Of a DNA stretch of 64,000 bases, positions 38,543 to 49,114 are shown in pieces. The stretch comes from Klebsormidium nitens. Taxonomy: Eukaryota; Streptophyta; Klebsormidiophyceae; Klebsormidiales; Klebsormidiaceae. Within the stretch, counting starts at the first letter, position 1. Each line of letters opens with the position of its first letter. The notes beneath the pieces are model-generated. The model saw only the letters and a list, made by a program, of their open reading frames with translations. It was not told where the DNA came from and made no database searches. The translations under genes and the position numbers were made by a program. The stretch covers positions 1 to 64,000 of the forward strand of contig DF237444.1 of assembly GCA_000708835.1 (NCBI GenBank), given 5' to 3'.

Positions 38543-40910
38543 ATGATGCTCCGCTACAGTTGTCGGAATCTTTTGCAGAGGAGCACTGTAGAGGGCACAG
38601 CAGCGGTCAGCTGGTTGGCGTCCCGATTCCATGTGAGTGCATTCGCCGCCGAACCATCCGACACGAACGGGCCTTCCACCTCCGGCGCCACTTCTGCAGA
38701 ACGACTATTTGGTGTCGCCCTCTTGGAAAGGTTGCCCATCATCGTGCCTGATCCGCCCAAATGGCAGAGCGACTACGAGGACGCAAAGTGAGTGCTGCTC
38801 ATCAAGACCTGTTTCCTGCAATGTGCTGGGCAGAGATTTGCTTCTCACGGTCACACGTCATAAGCTGCACTCCATGCTGCCACCGCTCAGATGGTTCCAT
38901 TTGAGGTGCAATGCTGTTTGCCGTCAGCATTTCTGGTAATGGTCCTTTGCCTTCTACTGTTCAATGCTGTGACAGCTGCTTTCCGGTTGCAATTATCTCC
39001 AGACAACTTAAAGGATTTCGTTTGAGACAAACATGCCCATCCTATTTGCAGGTTTGAGCGAGATCAGAAGCTCCGGAGGGCCTACCCCCCTGAATTCTTT
39101 GCAGGGTTCGATGGCCAGTAAGTTTTAGGCTGCTTTCTGCTATTACGGAAGGATCAGGGTCAAAGACGATTCTATCTGATATAGCACGTGGCACAAGCGA
39201 CCTGCTCTTGCTCAGGTATTGGGAGCGTGCAAAGGTGCGGGGATCAGTTGCCTGAACGGCTAATATCAAAAGAACACAGCTTCTGCTGTCTGCACCTGCT
39301 TGTTGCGAATGCTTTCTCCTTCCCTTAGAAACCAACTGAGAGCTGATGTTTGGCGAGCTTTTGTCCGTCCCAGATCTAGCGAAGGAGCTCGCGGTGCCGA
39401 AGTTGACATTGAACCAGCGCCCCGAATCACTGAAGATGACAAGACTGGGAATGTCAAGTAAGGATTCAGGTGGAGTTGGTTTTTTGCATTCCATTCTGCT
39501 TGTTTACTCTGCATCCAATACTTGCGGCTTGGGCCTCTAAGTCTCCAAAATCGCTGCCTTGCGTTATTCGTGTTTCAGAATCACCTCGACTTGTTTTATT
39601 GGAGCCAAAGGTTTTTGTAAAGTAGAACCGCCGCTTTCCGTGACCACCTGACAACGTTTTCATTCACGATTCCGGCTGTCTCCTGTTGGCAGATCCCTCA
39701 ACCGAGCGCTTGACCGGCGACTCTACCTCATGGTTCAAGGTCGAGAGGAGTGGACGGATGATCCGTCACCTGTTTGGCACTTCCCTCTTGTTGGGTACCA
39801 AGACGGAGAGACCATGCGGAAGGTGAGGAAGGGCCGCGGTCCTGGAGTTTGTGTCCAGCCGCGCAGCCGATGGTTCCGCAACTTGGTCGAGGCACGATTC
39901 TTTATTGGCTCGCTGCGAGCGTCAGCCAGTCCGTGGATTTTGATGCCTTGTTTCGCCTAGCCCGACGTGGGGAAGCAAGTCCACTCTTCAAGAGGGCTTC
40001 TACGCCTCGTCATCACCCGGCCACTTGTAGCAGGGCCAAGTGCTCGTGTACAAATGCTGATACCAATCTGTTGATGACACGATACTTGAAAGCTAGGCTC
40101 TGATGTGGCTATTTGCGTCCGGTGATCCAGGTTGCAGGACGACATCTTGGAAATCGTGTGGCTTGTCTCGAGTGTAGTCAACACTAACCTCTGCTTTCTT
40201 GTCTCTTCTGGTGTGCAATTTGATTGACCCTGGAGGTCTCGACTTTCCCAACGGAATCTGCGAGCTGCACACCAGCTTATCTTTGCAGCCGAAGTCAACT
40301 ATAGCTGACTGACGGCGCTGCTTGTTATTTGGCCGCAGTGTGCAGAGCGCAGTCTGCGAGGGCTGAGAGGTCCTGACATGAAGACCTACACCGTAGGCAA
40401 CGCCCCGTGTGGGCATGCCGTTTTCTCCCCTACTACCACCACTCCATCAGCAACGCCGCTTGCTAAGGTGAGCTTGATGATCTGCATCTGTGCACGGGCC
40501 TCCTCTTGCAGGGCACATTCACATCTTTTTCTGTTGTTTTAAGGCCAATGGTCCTAAGTTTATGGCTTTCATAGCCCGCTTGGGCAGTGCATATAGATCC
40601 CAGTCTGTATTGGCAAACATTTTGGCTGGCAGTGACCTTGGCCGTGCTGCGAGTCGTCTCGGATATTCAACGACAGTGGCATCACGTTGGTTGTTTCGAC
40701 TTCCATCCATGTGGTCTTTAGCTGTAGATTGCTCTTAAGGCTATCGATTCGTTCCTGCAGCTCTTCTACTATCGAATCCAACTTCTCGAGGGGGATGTCA
40801 AGCTCGGAGATCAGAGATTACGAGATCATGCTTGGCTCACAAAGTCGGAGATCATCGAACGAACGAATAGTAGCTTGCGAGAACTGCTCGAGAAGATGCT
40901 TGTCGGGTAA
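38543..40910 (+). CDS. MRPL46: Mitochondrial large-subunit ribosomal protein L46 (mL46)
   Basis: Structural component of the mitochondrial ribosome large subunit, with a Nudix-like fold. Six exons: 38543-38787, 39052-39117, 39329-39457, 39693-39822, 40339-40467, 40761-40910, giving 282 residues, close to the human protein (279). Family signatures seen are RLFGVALLERLPIIVP near residue 53, KLRRAYPPEFF, EPAPRITEDDKTGNVKSLNR, RRLYLMVQ, WHFPLVGYQDGETMRK, the GNAPCGH motif and a C terminus with LLEGDVKLGDQRLRDHAWLT. The first 35 or so residues are Arg/Ser/Ala-rich with few acidic residues, fitting a mitochondrial presequence. Two tandem ATGs open the frame; the first is chosen. Intron 4 (about 520 bp) is the longest. 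Confidence 0.95.
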
Positions 40911-42483
40911 GATTGGAGGTCTGAGTGCCTCAAGCTGGTTGAATGACATGCTGGATCATACAGCCGCCGTTTTGTGTCCTCACGAGGTGGACCACTAGCG
41001 TTCATCCTGGCCCGGAAACCTCCTCCAAAGTTGCCCGAATAGCTCTTACACCTTGCAATTGTATCGTCACTACTGGGCATACTCTCTAAGGTATCCGTGC
41101 GGGTAAATTGCCCCACCACTCATCTTACTGGTTTCGTGGTTTCCTACTAAACGTGTGCTCAGCAACCATGCTTTAGAACGTCAGACCTTGCCATGGCCCA
41201 AAATGCGTGTCACGCTGGTATCTAGACCCGATTGGGTGGGCTTTAAGCAATGCTGATTTGGATGTCGCGCATGTTTCAGCTTATCGGATGTAGACGTCAG
41301 GTTTCGTGTGCCAATCATCTTCAATTAGCTGGCACGCTTCTTGCCGGTCATTATGCAGAAGTCATGCTGTCCTGCATCACATGAAGTCAGCTTGAAAATG
41401 ATGAATTGAAGTAAGATTGTACGCATGCTCAATGCGCATTAAAGCACGTGCATGATCTACCTTGAAATAGAACAGCGATCCGGAAAGCTCCGACGAGTAT
41501 ACTCGAGGCCAGGCGAAAACCCTGGGCAGTGCGTTGAAGTTTGAACTTTGGACCATTCCGTTACACGCCCTTCGAGGCACGTTCAAAGAGGGCATTGGAT
41601 CCTACGTGGCTGTCGCGGCGTCCTTAACGCAGTAATTGCACCTTTAACGTCGCTGCTAAAATTTAGCACGTGTGGATCGCGGCGACAGAAACAGCCGTAT
41701 ACGGTGACGGTATCCCTGGTTGTTGGTCGCTAAACTCAAATGCGTCCGTATATATACGTACGCCCTCCACAAGCGGACGCCAGCAAGGAAGGGGGCCGGA
41801 TTAGCACATGCCTCAGTAGTAGCTCTCTAGTCTCTAGATAGCTCGAGCTCTTCATGTCCGTGGCACTGGAAGTGGAAACTTGGGGGTGGTGCAAGCCGCG
41901 CCGCTGTGTTTCCTGCCCTTCATCTAAGTTCTGATGGTACCTACTATGCTGTCCCGGCTCTTCACGGGAAAATTAAAAACACCAAGAGGGTTCCTTGACA
42001 CCAAGACGGTCCAAGTCGGAAAAGGGATTGTGTAAGAGGTCTCTGACGTCACTAACCATACGGTCCGGAAAAATATAAAAGACGTCACTTTAGAATTGAC
42101 TAGAATACTCCATACATTTCCCGCTTATACTTTAGAACTTTCCTGATTTAACCAGAAGCTTAACGACGGTTGTAGACTAGAAGTGGACCTTCGTGCCAGG
42201 CTCCGTGTTTCAAGCACACCGAGTCACGACACCGGCCTCAGTTTTTCCGAGCCGATCCAACTTTCTTTCCTAATTTCCAGCTTTTTCTTTTCGGGATTTC
42301 TAGTGGCAAAAGGCGCCCAGGGTCGACGGGCACGGTCAAGGAGGTGACGTCAGCAGCTTGCTGACCTAATATTTGGAATTAGACATTGTGTTACTATGTA
42401 CAGGTAGAATCGACTAGTGCCATACCCAGTAAAACTTAAAAGTAGGTGGCGGTGTGGTGCTGGTGAACATTGATTCTGCAAAC
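40911..42483. other. Intergenic region between MRPL46 and THO1
   Basis: No coding exon recognised. Contains two G-box cores CACGTG (near 41443 and 41667), an alternating TATATATACGTACG run near 41747 and, closer to THO1, three bZIP-type cores described separately. The MRPL46 3' UTR should lie at the left end. Confidence 0.45.
42044..42352 (+). promoter_or_regulatory. Cluster of TGACGTCA-type (bZIP/CRE) cores upstream of THO1
   Basis: The palindrome TGACGTCA occurs at 42044-42051 and 42345-42352, and the near match AGACGTCA at 42080-42087. A TATAAAA stretch (42074-42080) abuts the middle copy. The THO1 start codon is at 42484, so all three cores are within 450 bp upstream. TGACGTCA is the classical site of TGA/CREB-like bZIP factors; binding here is inference. 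Confidence 0.4.
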
Positions 42484-45400
42484 ATGGAGACAATGGATCG
42501 GGAGAGAGCAGACAGAAAGCGGCAGGCAGAACTTCCCGCACGATTGCAGGTACTCCTTTGTTGCCTTGCCTAATCAAGCGGTCACTTGAATTACGACAAG
42601 CTGTGTGATCCCGAGTGACTGCTTGCTGTGGGACAGAAGGAAAGCCTGCCAATGCAACCCGTTGAAGTACATTTGTTTGCAAGGTGGCATGGCCTGGGCA
42701 GGTGCTTCACCATCTCGCTTTCGGAGGATGTCATATGGCATTCAACACCTCAACTGAGTAAGCTGAAGACTATTGACAGTGCCTCTGCTTCTGCTTGCTC
42801 CTTCCAGGAGTCCGTGCTCGTACGCCTGAATGATGGGGCTCCCATTGCCGACATAGCCCAAGTGGTGGTTGACATGGCGGATGTCAAGGCACCACTCAAA
42901 GATGTGAGTGACTTTACATCGACGCACATTGATACAGCACCGTCTTTTTTTCAGTTGATTTGATAGGAAGATTCTCCAACGGAAGGTTCTCCAAGGAGCA
43001 AGCAACTGCTCTCCCTCCAATCTGTGTATCTCTTGCAAGATGTAAAGCGTTGTTTAATTGGTGCAGGACGAGGAGTCCCGCTCAGAAGCCGCCAAGAGGG
43101 ACCACATTCTGGACATATTTGCCAGGACCACTCTGCTGTCACTCGTGGTAAGGTTGATGTCTCTGTCATCCCTTCCTCATGCTTCACATAAACAGCAAGA
43201 GCATCATCTTTAATGCTGAGATGCATTCTTCTCATCGCCCATCTTCTTATTACCCTCCGATCCTGACATCATTGCTTCTATTCTTAAAGCAGGAACAGGC
43301 GCGCCATGATGGGGAACCTGTGATGACCTGGCAGGGGGCCAAGATCCAGCGGTTTCTTGGTAAGCGCCCTTGGGCTGGCAAGAAGCGAGAAGCTCAATGA
43401 TCCTGCTGCAATCTCTGCTGCTGCACCGCTTCGAAGAGACCTGAGCCGCATGGCCTTTGTATCGTAGCTAGTTAGAGAGGTCTCTGGCTCACCTAGGTTG
43501 CGCCTGAGGAAACACGCCTTACTCCTGTGCAGACGTTGTTTCGGCGGTTTCGTTCCCACCTGGTGCCAGGCCTCGTGTAGACCCCGGCGTCATGCTGGCG
43601 GTGCTGGAGGACCTCATGGACATGGTCACTGTGCCGGAGTGCCAACAGGTGGGCGCCAGGCAAAGCTCAAACCTGAATAAACGTGCTAAAGCCCCAACCT
43701 TTCTAATAGACTGGAGATTCGAATAAGCGGATGGTCTCGCACCTGGAAGATTGCAGATCAAGCCAAGGGGGGCGCTTGTCACAAAACTGCGAGGTGTGGC
43801 AGTCTGCCCCTGACGCATGCGTCTAGAAGACTGCTGAGCTTGCAGCTATTGTCAACCGAAGCTTGGGCTGCCACGGTGAGGCCTTCCATCCACTTTCTGA
43901 CTTAAACTTCCCTGCAGGTGTTCTCCAATATTGAGAGGGAGCGGGATAACCTTGTCAAGGTGGGCCCTGCTGCCAACTTTCGTTGGTGCGACCCCCATCT
44001 GCAAGGTCACTTCTGCCACTGATGCTCGAGCCGCTGCTCAAACCGCTTAAACCTTATCTCATTCAACCCCTTAATCCCTGCAGGCTAAGACTAACCTGGC
44101 CCTGCTGCGCACTTTCAAGAAGCTGCTCAAGCGCCTCTCCAAGGTAGGCGGGCTAGCACCCCCAGTACCACATACATCGAGCCTGCCTCGCCTGTCTGGA
44201 CCATGAATGCTTGCCGTCATGCCAGCTGTCTAGCGCCACTTCGTGCTGCCCGTGGGGATGTGTGCACTCTTCACGTACCTGGCTGTGCGTCTGCGGTGCA
44301 GACCCAGGACACGGTGTTCAGCGGGCGCATCCTCATGTTCATGGCCACCATCTGGTCCCTCTCAGAGCGCTCAGGTACGGCGGCTGGGCATCTCAAAGAA
44401 TTGCTCTCCTCCGCATCTATATTGCAGCAACTTCAAGCTGTAGCCGTGACTGTCTACTGTGCATCCTTTCAAGGGACAGCTTTTAGTGATCAGCCCTCTG
44501 TGCGCTGACCTCACTGTCGACATCCATTTTTGGCAGCCTCTACTAATTTTAGAGACATGCATGTCTATTGTGCTTTCACGAGACAGCATTCATGGACGAC
44601 ATTCTGCGTAAGCTGACTTCAAGTCTGTGTCCAGCGTCCAACCACCTGGGTACCTTCAACACGGCCGCTGAGGTGGGCTACAGCCAGGACGCCGACATGC
44701 CTGCTGACGGTGAGCCCAAGAACTGCATTCAAATTCAGCGCGCTCAATAGCATCTCCGCTGCACGCACCGTCTGCTTTCCTTTTCGTTGTGGGAGAGTAT
44801 GTTGATCTCATTTGTTTACGAGCTGGGGCTCATGATCCTCTCGTGTTTTATGCAGGCTCGAAAGTCGACAAGGCCTTCTACCAGACCTTCTGGAGCCTGC
44901 AGGTACGTGGCAGTCCTAGTCCCTCGGCGTCGTTGGTGTATGCATCTCAGGACAAACGCCTTACTCGTCGCATGGATTGTGGTCTAAGTTGGCGCTCTGC
45001 TTACCGGCCCTTACTCGTGGTCCGTAGGAACACTTCCGCCACCCCGCCCCGCTCGCCACCAACGCCACCCTGTCCAAGTTCCTCGACGCGCTGCAGGTGA
45101 GCACCAGCCACCCCCAGGTTTACAAGTTTCGATGCACTTCTGGGAGCTCCTCAGGCAGCTAGGTAGAGTACGCCTTCTCCGCTTCTGACGACAACGTTAT
45201 GCATGCCTACACTGCAGATCTGCCCCGTCGAGAGTGCTCTCAGACTCAGGTTTTCTAGCATGGTTGGATCCAGGTGGTGTTGACCTACTTCAGCGATAAT
45301 GCGGCGGGCGGCACTGGCCGGGGCCCAGCACAAGCGGAGTATGACACCACGTACCTAACCAGCCCCAAGCTGCTCAGCCTGCAGGTAAAGGGGCCCTTCG

Positions 45401-48108
45401 CTGCTACGGGCTCCGCGGGCCTTTGCTGGCGATGCGATGCAGGCTCCCTGTTCAGCTGAAGAGCCTACCCGTTTGATTGCATCGTGCCTGTTCGGTTGAC
45501 GACACCAGGAATTTTTAGAGCCGCCAAAACAAGGCAAGTCAGTTTGCTTGCGGGTGCGAGGCGTAAGGCACGGCTCCTGACGATTTTCTCCGCTGTCTGT
45601 TGTGCAGCTGGGCGACCCCAACTTCCGGCGCCACTTGCTTCTGCAGGCGCTCTTTGTTCTTCAGTGGCTGCGGGTGAGGCGCCAAATTGGATTGCTTGCA
45701 AGCTTCGGTCTATGTCTGCAATGGGTCCTGTTTGGAGACGTTGATGTTCTGATCCTTTCTTTGTCGTCGAAACCTTGGACGCTCGATCGATATGCTCTAT
45801 TGCCAGGCTGAGCGGCGAAACAGCAAGGTTGCGAAACCACCCCCGGACGTGGCGGCAGCAGCAGCAGAGCGCCTTGCTAGCTTGGAGGCCCACAGCAAGC
45901 AGCTGCTGCGCGGCTTGCCGCCCCATGGCGCGCAGTTTGCAGATTACGTAGAACATGTCTTGGAGCGCGAGAAGAACTGGGTGAGGAACCACTGCCAACA
46001 CGACTTTTGTGGGGGGACTCATCAAACGAAAGGCTTGTCTTCGTAGACGCCTTTGCGGAGCTAGTATGGAACCAGTGTTAAGTGTGCCGAATTGGACGGT
46101 GCCGGCTCTAACTGAGCACTGATTGCTTACCTGCCTACTTGGGCTAATGTTCGGAACTACGGACCGCTCATTGCCCGTCCTCCTTGTGCGCAGCTGCTGT
46201 GGAAGTTCACTCCGGTCCCAATGACCAAGCCCTCCAAGCCGAACACGCCCATTCCCCCGGGCGCACTCCAGGCGTGCCCCACCATCGAAAAAGACCCTCT
46301 CACTAAGGAGGACGCGCTGCGTCCCCCGGGCAAGCGAAAAGCGGTGCGGCGCACGGCGCTGGGCAACGAGGTGCTGGCTCGTGTGTGGAACAGCACGCGG
46401 GGAGACCCCATGGCCGCACTGCGAGGAGCGAAGCGAGCATACGTGCCGCCGTTCATGGACTACATGCAGCGGCTGGCGGACGAGATGGACCCGGAGAGCG
46501 GCATCGAGGAGGAGTACAGAGTCGCCAAATCGCCGGTAAGGATTCCGATGTTCCTGTTCGTTTCCAAAGGGGAGTGAGACTCTGTATGCGATCAATCGGG
46601 CCTGCTTCTATTTTCTGCTACAATGGTGCTTGATCTTCTGCTACATCCAAGTCGTAGCGTGCAAGCCCCAAGAAGTCCTGTGAGCAAGACCCTCTCTAGA
46701 AGCCTGTTTGAAGATTACAGCTGCTGACGTGGCGACTGCGTGATCTGTAAAGGTGTACGAGTGGCGGGGCCTGCGGCTCAACGCCCGACACAACGTGGCT
46801 GCTTTCGGGGATGTCGCCCGGCACGGGGGCGACCTGGCCGCGTTGCTGCCGAAGTCGATGCGCCCTGCGGCGGTCGCCGGCAAAGAGGAGGCGTCGCAGG
46901 GGGGAATCGAAAACGACCTGCTACAGGACGACGAGGACCCGGGAGAAGGGGCGGCGGAAGAGAGCGGGCCACGGGATGGGGGGGAGTCTGAAGCGAAGGA
47001 GGAGGCGAAAGCAGAGGAGGCAGGTGCGGATAAGAGCGAACGCGCAAGCGCTAAGGAGGATGCGAAAGCTGAGGAGGCGGATGCAATGAAGGTTGACCGC
47101 ACAAGCACTGCAGAGGAGGTTACGAAGCAAGAGGACGGAGGGGCGACCGACTCAGGGGCGGTGGCAACAGAAAAGGCCGGCGACGACACGGGCACGGCAG
47201 GGGAGGGGCGGGCGCCGGGTCCCCAGCCAATGGAGGTGGACAGTGTTGCGGAAGAGGGGGGTCAGGAAGGTCCTCAGAAAGAAAGTGCGGAGCCGGCGGC
47301 AGAAAAGACGGAAGAAGGGCCGGCACCAGAGAGGGTACAGCCCGAAGAGGAGGGGATGGAAGGTGCTGCCCCAAAAAGGGTCGAGGCTGAAGCGGCGCAG
47401 CTCGTGGTTGCAGAAGAGACGGGGCAGGCGGTGAAAACGGGCGAGAACACGCCGGAGACAAAGACGAGCGAAGAAACGGGCAGGTCGAATGCTGCCGGGG
47501 AAGAAGCGAAGGGGAAGGAAAGCTTGGAGCAGTCGGAGAAAGCTGGGGTTGCGAGTGAAGCTTTGGCGCCCACGGAATCTGTACTCGAGGTGGACAAAAA
47601 TGTTGTCCAGCAAGAGACGGAGACTATGGCCGAGGCTTCTGGTCGCAGCAAAGAGGATGACGTGGCCGCAGCAGAGGAGCTTGCTGGCCCCGCTACTGCT
47701 TCCACAGCGGTCACCAGGACCGACTTAGCGGAACAGGTCTCGGAAGCTGTTTTTCCAGGAAAGGCAAGCCCGACTCTTGAAAAACAAGGGCCCACCGGCC
47801 CCAAGGTGGAGAAGACAACACCCGTTGCCTCCTCAAAAGCTGAGGAACAAGCGTCAACGACACCCAAGGTTGAGGAAGAAGTGAGTGCCACGCCCCAGGA
47901 GAAAGAATTAGCGCCCGTCAGCCAAAAGGTGGAGGAACAAGCGCCTGGTGCCCAAGCAGAGCAGGAGGGCGCCAAAGAGGAGGCAACACCGGCACCGCCG
48001 GTAGCAGAAAGGGGTGGCCGAGGTAGGGGCAGGGGCCGAGGGAAGCGGAAGCCTGAGGAAACGGTGCAAGATTTGGCGGCGAGAAGAGTGACACGACGGA
48101 AGAAGTAA
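42484..48108 (+). CDS. THO1: THO complex subunit 1 (HPR1/THOC1)
   Basis: Core subunit of the nuclear THO complex, which couples transcription to mRNA packaging and export as part of TREX. Sixteen exons: 42484-42549, 42808-42903, 43067-43147, 43293-43359, 43533-43648, 43918-43959, 44084-44143, 44302-44374, 44635-44709, 44856-44902, 45028-45096, 45274-45384, 45608-45673, 45807-45980, 46194-46535, 46753-48108; 946 residues. Family blocks include VFSGRILMFMATIWSLSERS, KAFYQTFWSLQEHF, FRRHLLLQALFVLQWLR, EHVLEREKNW, LADEMDPESGIEEEY and VYEWRGLRLNARHN. The conserved part ends near residue 535. The remaining 410 residues are Glu/Ala/Lys-rich and finish with RGRGRGRG and a basic TRRKK end. The start is the first ATG of exon 1; the N terminus is shorter and less conserved than the core. 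Confidence 0.93.
46870..48105 (+). repeat. Degenerate acidic repeats in the THO1 tail
   Basis: Within the last THO1 exon the reading frame repeats a KAEEADAxKxxR(A/T)S(A/T)-like unit around 47006-47115 and a looser KVEExxxxTP unit around 47800-47960. Codons vary between copies, so the repetition is at protein level. The track ends in four Arg-Gly dipeptides and two basic clusters that could serve as a bipartite nuclear localisation signal. Confidence 0.6.
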
Positions 48109-49114
48109 CGCAGGCAACTTGACGATCGAAGGACGCAAAAATCATGCTCGAGCATTTGCGCCTTAATCAAGTTTTTTGAAGCGACTCTGCGCAACGGATG
48201 TCTGTCGTGGTCCAAATGAGGCTGATTGCGTTGATGTGGTCATTCCTCTTTCTCGGAGGTGACATGCTCTCTACAAAGTGATTGTTGATTGCAACAATGG
48301 TGAATTAAACACCTTGAGCTAGTTCGCTGACCGAGCCTTACCACGTTGCTGATCCCTAGCTCGAGGCCGCCCCTTGATCGTTTCGATATACCCGTACTGC
48401 TATTTGATTTCGGCACCTTCGACGCCGAAAAGTTAATTATGAAACGTTTATTCCTTTCGGCAGACCTAGTGCTACCTGCTAAAAAGTCCCATTGTCGACC
48501 ATTATCGCTCCAAAATATATTCCAGCGGAATTCGGCAGGGCACATAATTGTTTATTTTTTGCCGAAATCACGTAGCAGTACGTACGGTATCTTGTACTAC
48601 GCGAATATATTCTGAATGTGAGGATCGTCTGCAAGTGCGCGCATGCACGCGAGTTAGTACAGCTATACTACTAGTGGGAATGAGCGGGCCAGGCATGTTG
48701 GAATGAATAAATCAACCGGCGCCAGCGGCCGCGCCGGGACGCCAGCATGCATCATGCGTATGTGCGCATGATCTTAATCATATAGGGTGCCATAGGTATG
48801 TGGCCAGCTCGAAGGCAGCACTGTGATCGTCAAGAGCTACGTTGAACCATGTTGTGCAGCCATGCACTCAGTAGCCTTTGTCTGGAACATGATACGGTGC
48901 CCAAGACACGGTGAAATTCAGAGAAATATCTGCGCCAGTGTATCTTATCCGACTATAAACCTACACAAACGATCTGAACGGTAGGTATGTGTAAATCACT
49001 TCGCGAGATAGGGAAACAAGCAGATATAACCGCACATGTATGCACTGAGAAGTGCAATTGACTTTTGTTGCGCATACGACCCGTACCGTACGAATTCAGC
49101 ACATCCATGATGCG
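48109..49114. other. Convergent intergenic region between THO1 and the glycosidase gene
   Basis: About 1 kb between two stop codons on opposite strands, so it holds two 3' UTRs. AT-rich on average with a short GC-rich patch near 48718-48745. I see no gene, RNA gene or structured repeat. Confidence 0.5.

Noticed and set aside
40490-40738. Alternative last exon for MRPL46
   Set aside because: The exon at 40761-40910 keeps phase and encodes the conserved LLEGDVKLGDQRLRDHAWLT end; this frame does not.
42628-42963. Open frame in THO1 intron 1
   Set aside because: Its first part lies in the intron and its frame conflicts with the conserved exon at 42808-42903.
47274-48215. 313-codon minus-strand frame opposite THO1
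   Set aside because: Shadow of the repetitive Glu/Ala/Lys codons of the THO1 tail; gives Ser-rich low-complexity sequence.
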